From Candidatus Roizmanbacteria bacterium GW2011_GWC1_37_12 (GTDB lineage Bacteria; Patescibacteriota; Microgenomatia; UBA1406; GWC2-37-13): 38,897 bases of DNA. The stretch spans positions 1 to 38,897 of the forward strand of contig LBST01000013.1 in NCBI GenBank assembly GCA_000991135.1, written 5' to 3'. Position numbers and translations under genes: made by a program. Shown here one piece after another: positions 1 to 6,458 of this stretch. The notes below the pieces were generated by a model that was given only the letters and a program-made list of their open reading frames with translations, searched no databases and was not told the DNA's origin. Numbering within the stretch: position 1 is the first letter of the stretch; each line of letters starts with the position of its first letter.

Positions 1-56
1 CAATCGGCCGTCACCGACTTGGTTTTATAGTTAATGATGATAATCGACAAATCCAT
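1..56 (-). CDS. Family 2 glycosyltransferase, N-terminal fragment cut by window edge
   Basis: Reading leftward from an ATG at 56-54, the first 18 codons give [18 protein letters not shown], the typical first beta strand of GT2 glycosyltransferases (pattern LSIIIVNYNT). The ATG shares its A with the stop codon of the acyltransferase upstream (TAATG), so the two genes are translationally coupled and probably belong to the same surface polysaccharide operon. The rest lies outside the window, so substrate and completeness cannot be judged. The call rests only on the N-terminal motif and on the context. Confidence 0.7.
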   Translation of the reverse strand, partial: MDLSIIIINYKTKSVTAD

Positions 57-652
57 TACTGAAACAGCCTCGCCCGGCCCAAGTGGTAATTTAAAACCTT
101 AGCCCGACGGTGGCCGATCGGTTCGGCCGGCACGCCGGCAACGATGGTTGAATCCGGAACGTCTTTGGTGACCACGGCTCCGGCGGCAACGACCGCTCCC
201 CAGCCAATGGTAACGCCGGGCAGAATAATCGCTCTGGGGCCGATGAAGACATAGTCAGCAATCTTAACCGGCGCGGTTATTGGTTCGAACGTGGCCGAAT
301 GAATATCGTGCTCACCGTTAAAAATCATCACTTCGCTGGCAATGTCGACGTGACTGCCGATAAAAAGTTCAGCTCTTCCGTCAAGAACCGCTCCCTCGCC
401 TACAATCGTATCCTCGCCAATCGTTATGTTTCTCGGGTCATAAAATCTCGCTTTCATGTGAATAGTTGATCCTTTTCCGATTTTGATCCCGACCATTCTA
501 TAAAAAAATCTTCGGCAGCTATGGCTGGGAATGCATCCTACCAAATGGAGCAAAAAAACCTCAAACTCAAGAAGGATATTTTTTATCCTATTTACGATTT
601 TTCCAAGAACTTCACCTATGCTTAAACTTCTTCCATCTTTGTCTTTAAACAT
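56..652 (-). CDS. Left-handed beta-helix (hexapeptide repeat) O-acyltransferase
   Basis: A 198-residue protein of the maltose/galactoside O-acetyltransferase type (WbbJ/WcaF-like). From about residue 70 onward it shows hexapeptide repeats of the [LIV]-G-x4 type, such as [17 protein letters not shown] and [16 protein letters not shown], followed by [13 protein letters not shown] and the closing AGVPAEPIG motif of this family. The loop FNGEHDIH carries a histidine in the position of the family's catalytic His. The first 60 residues are a less conserved, partly hydrophobic lead-in. The family transfers acetyl groups from acetyl-CoA to sugars. The coupling to a GT2 gene suggests modification of a surface glycan. 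Its GC content is visibly higher than that of the genes at 768-4523. The acceptor sugar is unknown. Confidence 0.9.
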   Translation of the reverse strand: MFKDKDGRSLSIGEVLGKIVNRIKNILLEFEVFLLHLVGCIPSHSCRRFFYRMVGIKIGKGSTIHMKARFYDPRNITIGEDTIVGEGAVLDGRAELFIGSHVDIASEVMIFNGEHDIHSATFEPITAPVKIADYVFIGPRAIILPGVTIGWGAVVAAGAVVTKDVPDSTIVAGVPAEPIGHRRAKVLNYHLGRARLFQ

Positions 653-658
653 AAATCA

Positions 659-667
659 ATTATAGCA
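659..667 (-). promoter_or_regulatory. Extended -10 promoter of the acyltransferase gene
   Basis: On the minus strand the sequence reads TGC then TATAAT (-10 at 659-664), a perfect extended -10 element. Only 6 nt lie between the hexamer and the ATG at 652-650, so transcription would start at or next to the start codon and the mRNA would be leaderless. No good -35 is visible, as is common with an extended -10. Confidence 0.65.
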
Positions 668-752
668 AAGCAGCAAAAAATGGCATATTGAAGTTTTTCT
701 GTTGTCTTATGAAATTATTTATGATTCAATTATTATTTGTTATTTGTGGATT

Positions 753-761
753 TGTTATTAT
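753..761 (+). promoter_or_regulatory. Extended -10 promoter for the small gene at 768
   Basis: TGT followed by TATTAT (756-761) ends 6 nt before the ATG at 768. It matches the extended -10 consensus at TG and at five of six hexamer positions. The spacing matches that seen before other genes of the window and supports ATG 768 over the TTG at 702. Confidence 0.45.
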
Positions 762-767
762 TTATTT

Positions 768-1142
768 ATGTTCTATCGCTTGATCGTCATTGAAAATTCC
801 CTCATTGATAAATCTATCCTCAAGAAATATCCTGTTCTTTCGGAAACCGTTTTTGCCGCCAATGATCCCGAGCGAAAATCACGAATGCTCAAAATCCGCG
901 TTCCTGATCAGGACATTGACGAACTCGTTAACTCGTTAACTCACAACTTAATAACTCCCTATTATTGTCACCTCTATGTCGAAGATCCAATAGACGATTC
1001 ACTCATCGTCATTTTCTCCGGACAAAAATTCTTTGCCAAAAAATCCAACTACCAAAACGCCAAAGCCTACGGCCTCTCCCACGGCGTCACTGAAAATGAA
1101 ATGCAGATTTCTCCTGTAGAGGTTACGAAGGAAGAGTGGTAA
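768..1142 (+). CDS. Hypothetical protein, 124 residues
   Basis: I do not recognise a named family. The frame is open from a TTG at 702, but I place the start at ATG 768: the 22 residues before it are compositionally odd, and an extended -10 lies 6 nt upstream of 768. The product starts MFYRLIVIENSLID and appears soluble, mixed alpha/beta, without a signal peptide or membrane segment. The middle has an acidic, hydrophobic alternation (residues about 70-90, HLYVEDPIDDSLIVIFSG) suggestive of a central beta sheet. It stands alone, with the neighbours on both sides on the opposite strand. It could be a conserved small CPR protein; no function can be assigned. Confidence 0.6.
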   Translation: MFYRLIVIENSLIDKSILKKYPVLSETVFAANDPERKSRMLKIRVPDQDIDELVNSLTHNLITPYYCHLYVEDPIDDSLIVIFSGQKFFAKKSNYQNAKAYGLSHGVTENEMQISPVEVTKEEW

Positions 1143-1167
1143 ATAAATTGAGAATTTTACACCTCTA

Positions 1168-1178
1168 AGGTGGGAATA
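1168..1178. repeat. 11-bp direct repeat, copy 1 (left of unknown gene)
   Basis: AGGTGGGAATA occurs here and again at 1724-1734, on either side of the gene at 1182-1670. Copy 1 is also the right arm of a small hairpin, CACCT (1160-1164) with AGGTG (1168-1172). The paired position resembles a target-site duplication or a shared regulatory word, but chance is not excluded. Confidence 0.4.
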
Positions 1179-1181
1179 TAA

Positions 1182-1670
1182 TTAAAAACTTATTCCTTCA
1201 GGAATCATAATTCTAAAGACCTGTTTTTTCTCTTCTTTGACAAAAACCGATCCTTCCTCAAGTTTCAGCTTTTTCTCAATTATTTTAACGAGAATTTTTT
1301 TCGTTTCTTCTATTTTTCTATTTTTAGGTTGATAGTAGTAATTATTAAAATATCGGTCAGATGTCACAAAGAAAAAATGAATCGGGTGTTTTGACCTTTT
1401 CGCTTCACGTTCTACGTAATACGCAAATGCTCTCTCTTTTCGAAACCGGTAATGAAGAAAGTTATTTTTGAAAAGCAAAGAAAAAGGAAAATACCTTGTG
1501 ATCACCGGAATGATTTTTGGAAGATTTATCAAAAAAACCATCGGAACAAAAAATATGATTACTTTTATCAAATCAATCGTATTGACGTTCTTGGTCTTTT
1601 TATTCAACCTCTCAAACGAAGGATAAAAATTATCTACAACAAAATCAATCACCTTTCCTAGTTTAATCAT
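1182..1670 (-). CDS. Hypothetical basic membrane-associated protein, 162 residues
   Basis: I do not recognise this protein. Residues about 32-70 are strongly hydrophobic (IDLIKVIIFFVPMVFLINLP and following), enough for one or two membrane-inserted helices. The N-terminal part and the remainder are rich in Lys, Arg, Tyr and Phe. The C-terminal half, with KKILVKIIEKKLKLEEGSVFV, looks like a small cytosolic alpha/beta domain. Low GC and AAA/ATT-rich codons match the neighbouring accessory genes rather than the acyltransferase. It is bracketed by an 11-bp direct repeat. It is transcribed away from the aldolase gene at 1778 and has no evident operon partner. Confidence 0.55.
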   Translation of the reverse strand: MIKLGKVIDFVVDNFYPSFERLNKKTKNVNTIDLIKVIIFFVPMVFLINLPKIIPVITRYFPFSLLFKNNFLHYRFRKERAFAYYVEREAKRSKHPIHFFFVTSDRYFNNYYYQPKNRKIEETKKILVKIIEKKLKLEEGSVFVKEEKKQVFRIMIPEGISF

Positions 1671-1723
1671 CTATATATCCTGATTATGCACTAGCAGTAA
1701 CCCCAGTCAAATTTCAATTTCTC

Positions 1724-1734
1724 AGGTGGGAATA
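1724..1734. repeat. 11-bp direct repeat, copy 2 (right of unknown gene)
   Basis: Second copy of AGGTGGGAATA, identical to 1168-1178. It lies 54 nt upstream of the 1670 start codon on the far side of the unknown gene and just before the -35 of the aldolase promoter. Confidence 0.4.
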
Positions 1735-1738
1735 CTTA

Positions 1739-1767
1739 TTGGAAAATAGGCTTTAGGTTATTATAAT
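1739..1767 (+). promoter_or_regulatory. Sigma70-type promoter of the aldolase gene
   Basis: TTGGAA at 1739-1744 and a perfect TATAAT at 1762-1767 are separated by 17 nt. The hexamer ends 10 nt before the ATG at 1778, so the transcript would have a leader of only a few bases or none. No Shine-Dalgarno is present. Confidence 0.7.
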
Positions 1768-1777
1768 AACTAAACTT

Positions 1778-2659
1778 ATGGCAGAAAGAGGTAGTCTTGT
1801 AAGAAGAGAGTCGCTTCAACCTTCAGAATTTCAGGGAATTTTTATTCCAACCGTAACTCCATTTAAAAAAATGGGTAATCAAACTCACTTAGATTTGCCT
1901 AGTCATATTAGACACATTAGATATTTAGCTGATCCATTATCACAAGCTAGCGGTCTCTTTTTAGGAAGTAATGCTGGTCAAGGAAGGGATATGTCTCTGG
2001 GTATTTTAAAATTATCAATTTCAACCGGTATTGAAACAGTTCGAAAAACTAATCATGATTTACCAGTTGTAGTTGGAGCCTTAAGAAGTAGTCTATCTGA
2101 AGTTATTGAGGTCGTAGAATTTGCTGAAATTAGTGGAGCTGATGCAATTGTTATTGCTCCTGGACTTACCAAAGGTGTAGCTTCTGATATATTAAAAATT
2201 ATTAGTGAAATAACTGATCTACCAATTATTATCTATAACAATCCAGGATTTCAAGAAAGACGAGATTTACCTCTTGAATTTCTAAAAGAAGCAGCTGAAA
2301 ACCCAAAAGTAATAGGGATAAAAGACACTTCAGGTAAAGAAGAATATTTTCAGGAGGTTTTGAATATTTTCCATGCTAGAGGAAAAAAAGTCATGCAAGG
2401 TGATACTAAAGCAGGATTAAAACGAAGTATTCTTGATGCTGATGGTATGGTTCCGGTTGAGGCAAATCTTTATCCAAGAATATTAGCAGAGATATTTGAC
2501 AGAAGCCATAATTATCAATATCCAAACGATTTAGAAAAAGTTTTACAATTAATTGGTCAAGCAAAAGGAGATTTTGGTGGAACAACAGGCTACATCATTC
2601 ATAGACTTTGTGAAGAAGGAATTTTCGAATCTGAACAAACTTACCCAAAAGAAAATTAG
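1778..2659 (+). CDS. Class I aldolase of the dihydrodipicolinate synthase / N-acetylneuraminate lyase family
   Basis: A 293-residue TIM-barrel protein close to the family's usual length. Two catalytic hallmarks are clear: the tyrosine in IIYNNPGF (Tyr153) and the Schiff-base lysine in VIGIKDTSG (Lys182). The substrate-binding loop, usually GTTGE, here reads GSNAGQG (residues 63-69) with one residue more and no glutamate, so a pyruvate-type substrate is likely but classical DapA activity is doubtful. The family condenses or cleaves pyruvate adducts. No other lysine or sialic acid genes are seen in the window. The gene stands next to the methyltransferase/nuclease pair and shares their low GC and codon use, which suggests arrival by transfer. 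Exact substrate unknown. Confidence 0.85.
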   Translation: MAERGSLVRRESLQPSEFQGIFIPTVTPFKKMGNQTHLDLPSHIRHIRYLADPLSQASGLFLGSNAGQGRDMSLGILKLSISTGIETVRKTNHDLPVVVGALRSSLSEVIEVVEFAEISGADAIVIAPGLTKGVASDILKIISEITDLPIIIYNNPGFQERRDLPLEFLKEAAENPKVIGIKDTSGKEEYFQEVLNIFHARGKKVMQGDTKAGLKRSILDADGMVPVEANLYPRILAEIFDRSHNYQYPNDLEKVLQLIGQAKGDFGGTTGYIIHRLCEEGIFESEQTYPKEN

Positions 2660-2755
2660 ATATTGTCTCTAAAGAATTTTTCGTTTTTTATCCTATAAAA
2701 AAATGTGCTTGAAAATGAACTTTCGTTCACCTATTCTTAGATTAAATGCATTAGC

Positions 2756-2770
2756 AAATCTTTAAGATTT
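2756..2770. promoter_or_regulatory. Candidate operator overlapping the methyltransferase -35
   Basis: A 7-1-7 perfect inverted repeat, AAATCTT T AAGATTT, covers the -35 region (2762-2767) of the methyltransferase promoter. A symmetric site at this place would let a dimeric repressor block RNA polymerase. A second hairpin-like word, TGAAC-TTTC-GTTCA, lies at 2716-2729. No regulator gene is recognised nearby. Confidence 0.4.
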
Positions 2771-2790
2771 AAAAATGTATAGCATATAAT
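2762..2790 (+). promoter_or_regulatory. Promoter of the DNA methyltransferase gene
   Basis: TTAAGA (2762-2767, four of six matches to the -35 consensus), a 17-nt spacer, and a perfect TATAAT (2785-2790). Only 6 nt separate the -10 from the ATG at 2797, so the mRNA is probably leaderless. The remaining 2660-2755 spacer holds no gene I can support. Confidence 0.6.
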
Positions 2791-2796
2791 GTATAT

Positions 2797-3609
2797 ATGA
2801 AAAAGTCGACTAAACAAACTTTAAGTAAATACATTAACAGAGTTATTCAAGGTGATTGCCTAGAAGTAATGAGTAGTCTCCCAAATAGCTCAATAGATAT
2901 GATCTTATGTGATCTTCCTTATGGAACTACTCAAAATCCCTGGGATAGTGTTATTCCTTTAAATAAATTGTGGAAGCACTATCTAAGAATAATAAAAGAG
3001 AATGGTGTAATCGTACTCAACTCACAAGGTGTTTTTACAGCAAATTTAATTTTGAGTAATAAAGAATATTTTAGATATAAAATCGTTTGGGTTAAGTCTA
3101 AGGCCACAAATTTTCTAAATGCTAAAAAACAACCTCTAAGAAAACATGAAGATATTTGTGTATTTTATAAAAATCATAAAAGTCAACCTACATACAATCC
3201 TCAAATGACAAATGGAACTCCTTATAACAAAGGCATTAGAAAAAATCAATTAACTGGTAGTTATGGAGAATTTGGACCTGTTGAAGTAAAGAGTGATGGA
3301 ATAAGATACCCAACAGATGTAATTTACTTCAAAACCGCAGAAAGCGAAGGCAAGGTACTACATCCTACCCAAAAACCAGTTAAGCTTGGAGAATACTTGA
3401 TTAAAACCTATACTAATGAAGGTGATATTGTTTTAGATAATGCTTGCGGGAGTGGAAGTTATCTTATTGCTGCAATATTAACAAAAAGAAACTTTATTGG
3501 TGTTGAATTAAATAAAGATCCAATATTACATAAAAAATATAAAGTAAATTACATAAAAATATGTGAAAAAAGAATAAAAGAAGCCCAGTCGCAATTGACC
3601 CTTATCTAG
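2797..3609 (+). CDS. Site-specific DNA methyltransferase (beta-class, probably N6-adenine)
   Basis: A 270-residue amino-methyltransferase. Catalytic motif IV is DLPYGTT (residues 39-45), a known variant of the (D/N)PPY motif. The S-adenosylmethionine-binding motif I is LDNACGSGSY (213-222), preceded by HPTQKP (189-194). Motif IV before motif I marks the beta class, with the target recognition region expected in residues about 110-185. It probably modifies an adenine, less likely N4-cytosine. The gene converges with the putative nuclease at 3606-4523, and their last 4 nt overlap. The pair looks like a compact type II restriction-modification module. The recognition sequence cannot be read from the protein. 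Confidence 0.93.
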   Translation: MKKSTKQTLSKYINRVIQGDCLEVMSSLPNSSIDMILCDLPYGTTQNPWDSVIPLNKLWKHYLRIIKENGVIVLNSQGVFTANLILSNKEYFRYKIVWVKSKATNFLNAKKQPLRKHEDICVFYKNHKSQPTYNPQMTNGTPYNKGIRKNQLTGSYGEFGPVEVKSDGIRYPTDVIYFKTAESEGKVLHPTQKPVKLGEYLIKTYTNEGDIVLDNACGSGSYLIAAILTKRNFIGVELNKDPILHKKYKVNYIKICEKRIKEAQSQLTLI

Positions 3610-4523
3610 ATTCCTTCAAAATCCTTTTTTGTAAGTTCTTTTTCAAGATTTTTTATCTCTTTATTAGTAACTTGATTGTTTTCTTTTAACCATTTTAATA
3701 AATGATAATATTGATTTGGATGTAAAAAAGAAGAAACAGTCCCTTTAATATTAAGTTTATTTTTAATAAATTGAACGTGTCTCTCATTAAGGATTCCACG
3801 ACCTATTAGGTCATAAGAAATTCTTAAAGCATCCACAGAAGTTAAATTGAGATCTCCTTTTTTATTTTTATCAAAGTCGACATCACTTTTTTCAATCTTT
3901 AGTAAATCGGTCAATTCGGATAGTCCGTTTAGATTTTTATTATAATACTCAATCTCTTGTCCTCTATAAACAAACCAGTCATTTTTTCCTCGTTCAGTTA
4001 AAGAATAACGAGGTAAATAAACGCCTTGTTTTTTAGCCCTTTCCTTAGATAACCAACCGCATACATAAAGTACCCACTTTTTCTGTCTTTTTGTACCTGG
4101 AAGCCTATCTTCTTTTGGTGTTTCTAAATGGGTCATTAGATAAATATCTGCGTCTAAATTATCGTCATATACTTGTCTTGCAAAAAGATTATGTTTCGCT
4201 TCTCTTGGTAATCCATCATCCCTCAAGTAAGTTTCTTGAAAAGGTCGCCCTCCACCTCTACATTTAACGTCTACTTTTACCTTTGACGGCAATAAAATAT
4301 CATATCCAAATGGATGATCTTCTGGTTTTAATTCAGGCATCCTCAGATATTTTCTTATGACTATTTCTGCTAATGCTCCAAAACCTTGTTGTTCTTTACT
4401 TCCCCGTTCAGCTCCTTTACTAATATTAGCTGATACAAATTCTCCAGCTTTTTTCCTCAATTCAAAACCATTCGCATCTGCCAATTTTATAATGATAGGA
4501 TGTGGCGGAGAATATTTATACAT
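3606..4523 (-). CDS. Putative type II restriction endonuclease (PD-(D/E)XK-like)
   Basis: A 305-residue protein without a family I can name. It shows a plausible PD-(D/E)XK nuclease core: Glu53 in GALAEIVIRKYL, Asp75 in FGYDILLP, then a strand with Asp85-Val-Lys87 (KVKVDVKCRG), the D-x-K variant of E-x-K. A basic, glycine-rich loop follows, and a C-terminal helical part (about 215-305) could bind DNA. The location strengthens the call: it faces the methyltransferase tail to tail with a 4-nt overlap, and both are AT-rich. The ATG at 4523 is used because it is the first in frame. Alternatives are another PD-(D/E)XK nuclease or an unrelated accessory protein. Medium confidence on function. Confidence 0.7.
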   Translation of the reverse strand: MYKYSPPHPIIIKLADANGFELRKKAGEFVSANISKGAERGSKEQQGFGALAEIVIRKYLRMPELKPEDHPFGYDILLPSKVKVDVKCRGGGRPFQETYLRDDGLPREAKHNLFARQVYDDNLDADIYLMTHLETPKEDRLPGTKRQKKWVLYVCGWLSKERAKKQGVYLPRYSLTERGKNDWFVYRGQEIEYYNKNLNGLSELTDLLKIEKSDVDFDKNKKGDLNLTSVDALRISYDLIGRGILNERHVQFIKNKLNIKGTVSSFLHPNQYYHLLKWLKENNQVTNKEIKNLEKELTKKDFEGI

Positions 4524-4604
4524 TCAAATTAATAATAACAAATTTTTGCTAATTTTCCATTTTATAGAAAATAGTCTACATTTTGAGGCTAAAATTGGAA
4601 AGTT

Positions 4605-6353
4605 TTATTCCAAAAACCTCGACTTCATGGAGTAGTTGCGGGAGCCGAAGATGAAACGCTGGCGGGTGTAAGTTATAAAAAGGCGCTCTTTGGCGCGGGT
4701 GATGCCGACGTAGAAAAGACGGCGCTCTTCCTCAAGAGAATAGATGTCGTCGAAGGAACGGGAATGGGGAAGAATCCCCTCCTCGACTCCGACGATAAAG
4801 ACAACCGGGAATTCCAGCCCCTTTGCTTGGTGAAGAGTCATCAGGCGGATGCCGTTTTTGTTCTTGGCGCCTTTTTCGCCTTCGAAATATTCTGACTCGA
4901 CCAAAGCGATCTGCTCGAGAAACTGCGGCAAGGAAGGAAATGCCACGGCCACCGACTTTAACTCCTTGATGTTTTCGAGCCTCGAATAGTCCTCTTCGTC
5001 ATCAGGATTGTACTGCTTTAGATAATCCGTCGCCTGAAACACTTCCTCGATCGACTTTTCCGTGTTTTTGTCCTCCACCGAGTCCTTGTTTTCCTCATAA
5101 TACTTTTTGAACTTTTCGAAGCGGGTCTTTCCCAATTTCAAAATTCTTTCCTTGGACAACTTGTCAACCGGATTGACTAAAAGCCGAAGATAGCTCAAAA
5201 CGTCCTTTACCTCCTTTCTCTCGTAGAATCTCGTCCCGCCGATCAAGACATAAGGGATGCCATAGTGAAGAAACACTTCTTCGATCGCCCGCGATTGGGC
5301 GTTAGTTCGGTAAAGAACCGCCATCTCGTCCAGCCGGTGACCGGGTTTTAAATCATTGATCAGATTGGCGAGATAAATCCCCTCGTCCTCTTCGTTTGAA
5401 GCTTCGTAAAACACCACCTCTTCCCCGCCCTTTTTATCGGTAAACAAAGACAAGATCGGGTGAGTCTCGTTTTTGGAAATCACGCTATAGGCAAAATTGA
5501 GGATCGACTGGGTCGATCGGTAGTTTTTCTCAAGATAAAAAACCGCTGTGTTAGGAAAATCCTTCTCGAACTTTTCCAGATTTTTTATCTCTGCTCCCCG
5601 CCAGGAATAGATCGACTGGGAAAAATCACCGACGACCGTCACATTTTTGTATTTTTGCCCCAAAAGCTTCGTCAACAGGTACTGGACAAAGTTCGTATCC
5701 TGGAACTCGTCAACAAGAATGTATCTGTATTTGTCCTGATATTTTTCAAGAACCTGTTTGTTTTTCTGAAACAACTTGATCGTCACATTGATCAGATCAT
5801 CAAAATCCAAAGCGTTGTTTTCTTTCAGCTCTTTCTGATAAGCCTGGTAAACCATGTTTGTGTCTGACGAGGCATAGTCGGAAAAGACTTCAAGATACTT
5901 TTCCGGTGAAATCAGCTGATTTTTTGCCGAGGAAATCCTGTTTAGAAGATATGAAGGCGTATATTTTTTACCGAGATTGATCTTTTTCAAAACCGATTTG
6001 ACAACCCCTATCTGATCCTCCTCGTCGTAGATGAGAAAGTTCTTTTTCAAGCCGGCAAACTGGCCGTCGATCCGCAAGACCCTGGCGCAAAAAGAATGAA
6101 AAGTTCCAACATAGCCTAAAGAGTAGCTGACTCCTATTCTTGCCTTCATCTCGCCGGCCGCTTTGTTGGTAAAAGTTATCATCAAAATTGACTTCGGATC
6201 GACTTGATAATTTTTAATAAGATTGACTACTTTGGAGATGAGAACTCTTGTCTTACCTGATCCGGCACCGGCGAGAATGATCGAGCTGCCCCTATGATAA
6301 AGAACCGCTTCCTTTTGTTGAGAGTTCAATTGGGTAAGAATATCAACTGTCAT
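4605..6353 (-). CDS. UvrD/PcrA-type superfamily 1A DNA helicase, short C terminus
   Basis: An ATP-driven 3'-5' DNA helicase for repair and replication. Motifs in order: Walker A AGAGSGKT (28-35), Walker B VDEFQDT (214-220), motif III GDFSQSIYSWRGA (242-254), motif IV EKNYRST (275-281), motif V TLHQAKGLEFPVVF (near 500) and motif VI FYVGITRAKERL (near 550). At 582 residues it is well below the roughly 720 of PcrA/UvrD. It stops right after the SRFLE motif that ends the helicase core, so the C-terminal tail that contacts RNA polymerase and DNA in relatives is missing. The stop is 81 nt from the nuclease gene, where GC drops sharply. Catalysis should be intact. Confidence 0.95.
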   Translation of the reverse strand: MTVDILTQLNSQQKEAVLYHRGSSIILAGAGSGKTRVLISKVVNLIKNYQVDPKSILMITFTNKAAGEMKARIGVSYSLGYVGTFHSFCARVLRIDGQFAGLKKNFLIYDEEDQIGVVKSVLKKINLGKKYTPSYLLNRISSAKNQLISPEKYLEVFSDYASSDTNMVYQAYQKELKENNALDFDDLINVTIKLFQKNKQVLEKYQDKYRYILVDEFQDTNFVQYLLTKLLGQKYKNVTVVGDFSQSIYSWRGAEIKNLEKFEKDFPNTAVFYLEKNYRSTQSILNFAYSVISKNETHPILSLFTDKKGGEEVVFYEASNEEDEGIYLANLINDLKPGHRLDEMAVLYRTNAQSRAIEEVFLHYGIPYVLIGGTRFYERKEVKDVLSYLRLLVNPVDKLSKERILKLGKTRFEKFKKYYEENKDSVEDKNTEKSIEEVFQATDYLKQYNPDDEEDYSRLENIKELKSVAVAFPSLPQFLEQIALVESEYFEGEKGAKNKNGIRLMTLHQAKGLEFPVVFIVGVEEGILPHSRSFDDIYSLEEERRLFYVGITRAKERLFITYTRQRFIFGSRNYSMKSRFLE

Positions 6354-6361
6354 AAAGTATA

Positions 6362-6367
6362 ATTATA
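6362..6367 (-). promoter_or_regulatory. -10 element of the helicase gene
   Basis: On the minus strand TATAAT (6367-6362) ends 8 nt before the ATG at 6353-6351. No Shine-Dalgarno is present. The -35 region falls in the repeat array at 6375-6450 and has no clean TTGACA match. Confidence 0.5.
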
Positions 6368-6374
6368 AATTAAA

Positions 6375-6450
6375 TTGACCTAATTAACCTAATTATTCTA
6401 ATTGATCTAATTGGTCATTCTTTAGGTCAATTAGGTTAATTAGAAATTAG
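6375..6450. repeat. Symmetric CTAATT/AATTAG micro-repeat between divergent genes
   Basis: Four CTAATT words with a 9-bp period (6380, 6389, 6398, 6407) face three AATTAG words (6429, 6438, 6445). The outer words TTGACCTAA (6375-6383) and TTAGGTCAA (6422-6430) are exact inverted copies. The segment separates the divergent helicase and LytR-type genes, so it could be a shared regulatory region or a palindromic spacer element. Confidence 0.7.
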
Positions 6451-6458
6451 AAATTTAT

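Noticed and set aside
702-767. N-terminal extension of the 768 gene from a TTG codon
   Set aside because: The added 22 residues look like translated AT-rich spacer, and an extended -10 ending 6 nt before ATG 768 would lie inside it.
1452-1661. Plus-strand reading frame within the unknown membrane protein gene
   Set aside because: It lies fully opposite the 1182-1670 gene, has no promoter or ribosome binding site, and its product is a low-complexity shadow.
5460-5867. Plus-strand frame inside the helicase gene
   Set aside because: Shadow of highly conserved helicase motifs on the minus strand.
6375-6450. CRISPR-like array
   Set aside because: Units are 6-9 bp with no unique spacers; no cas genes in the window.
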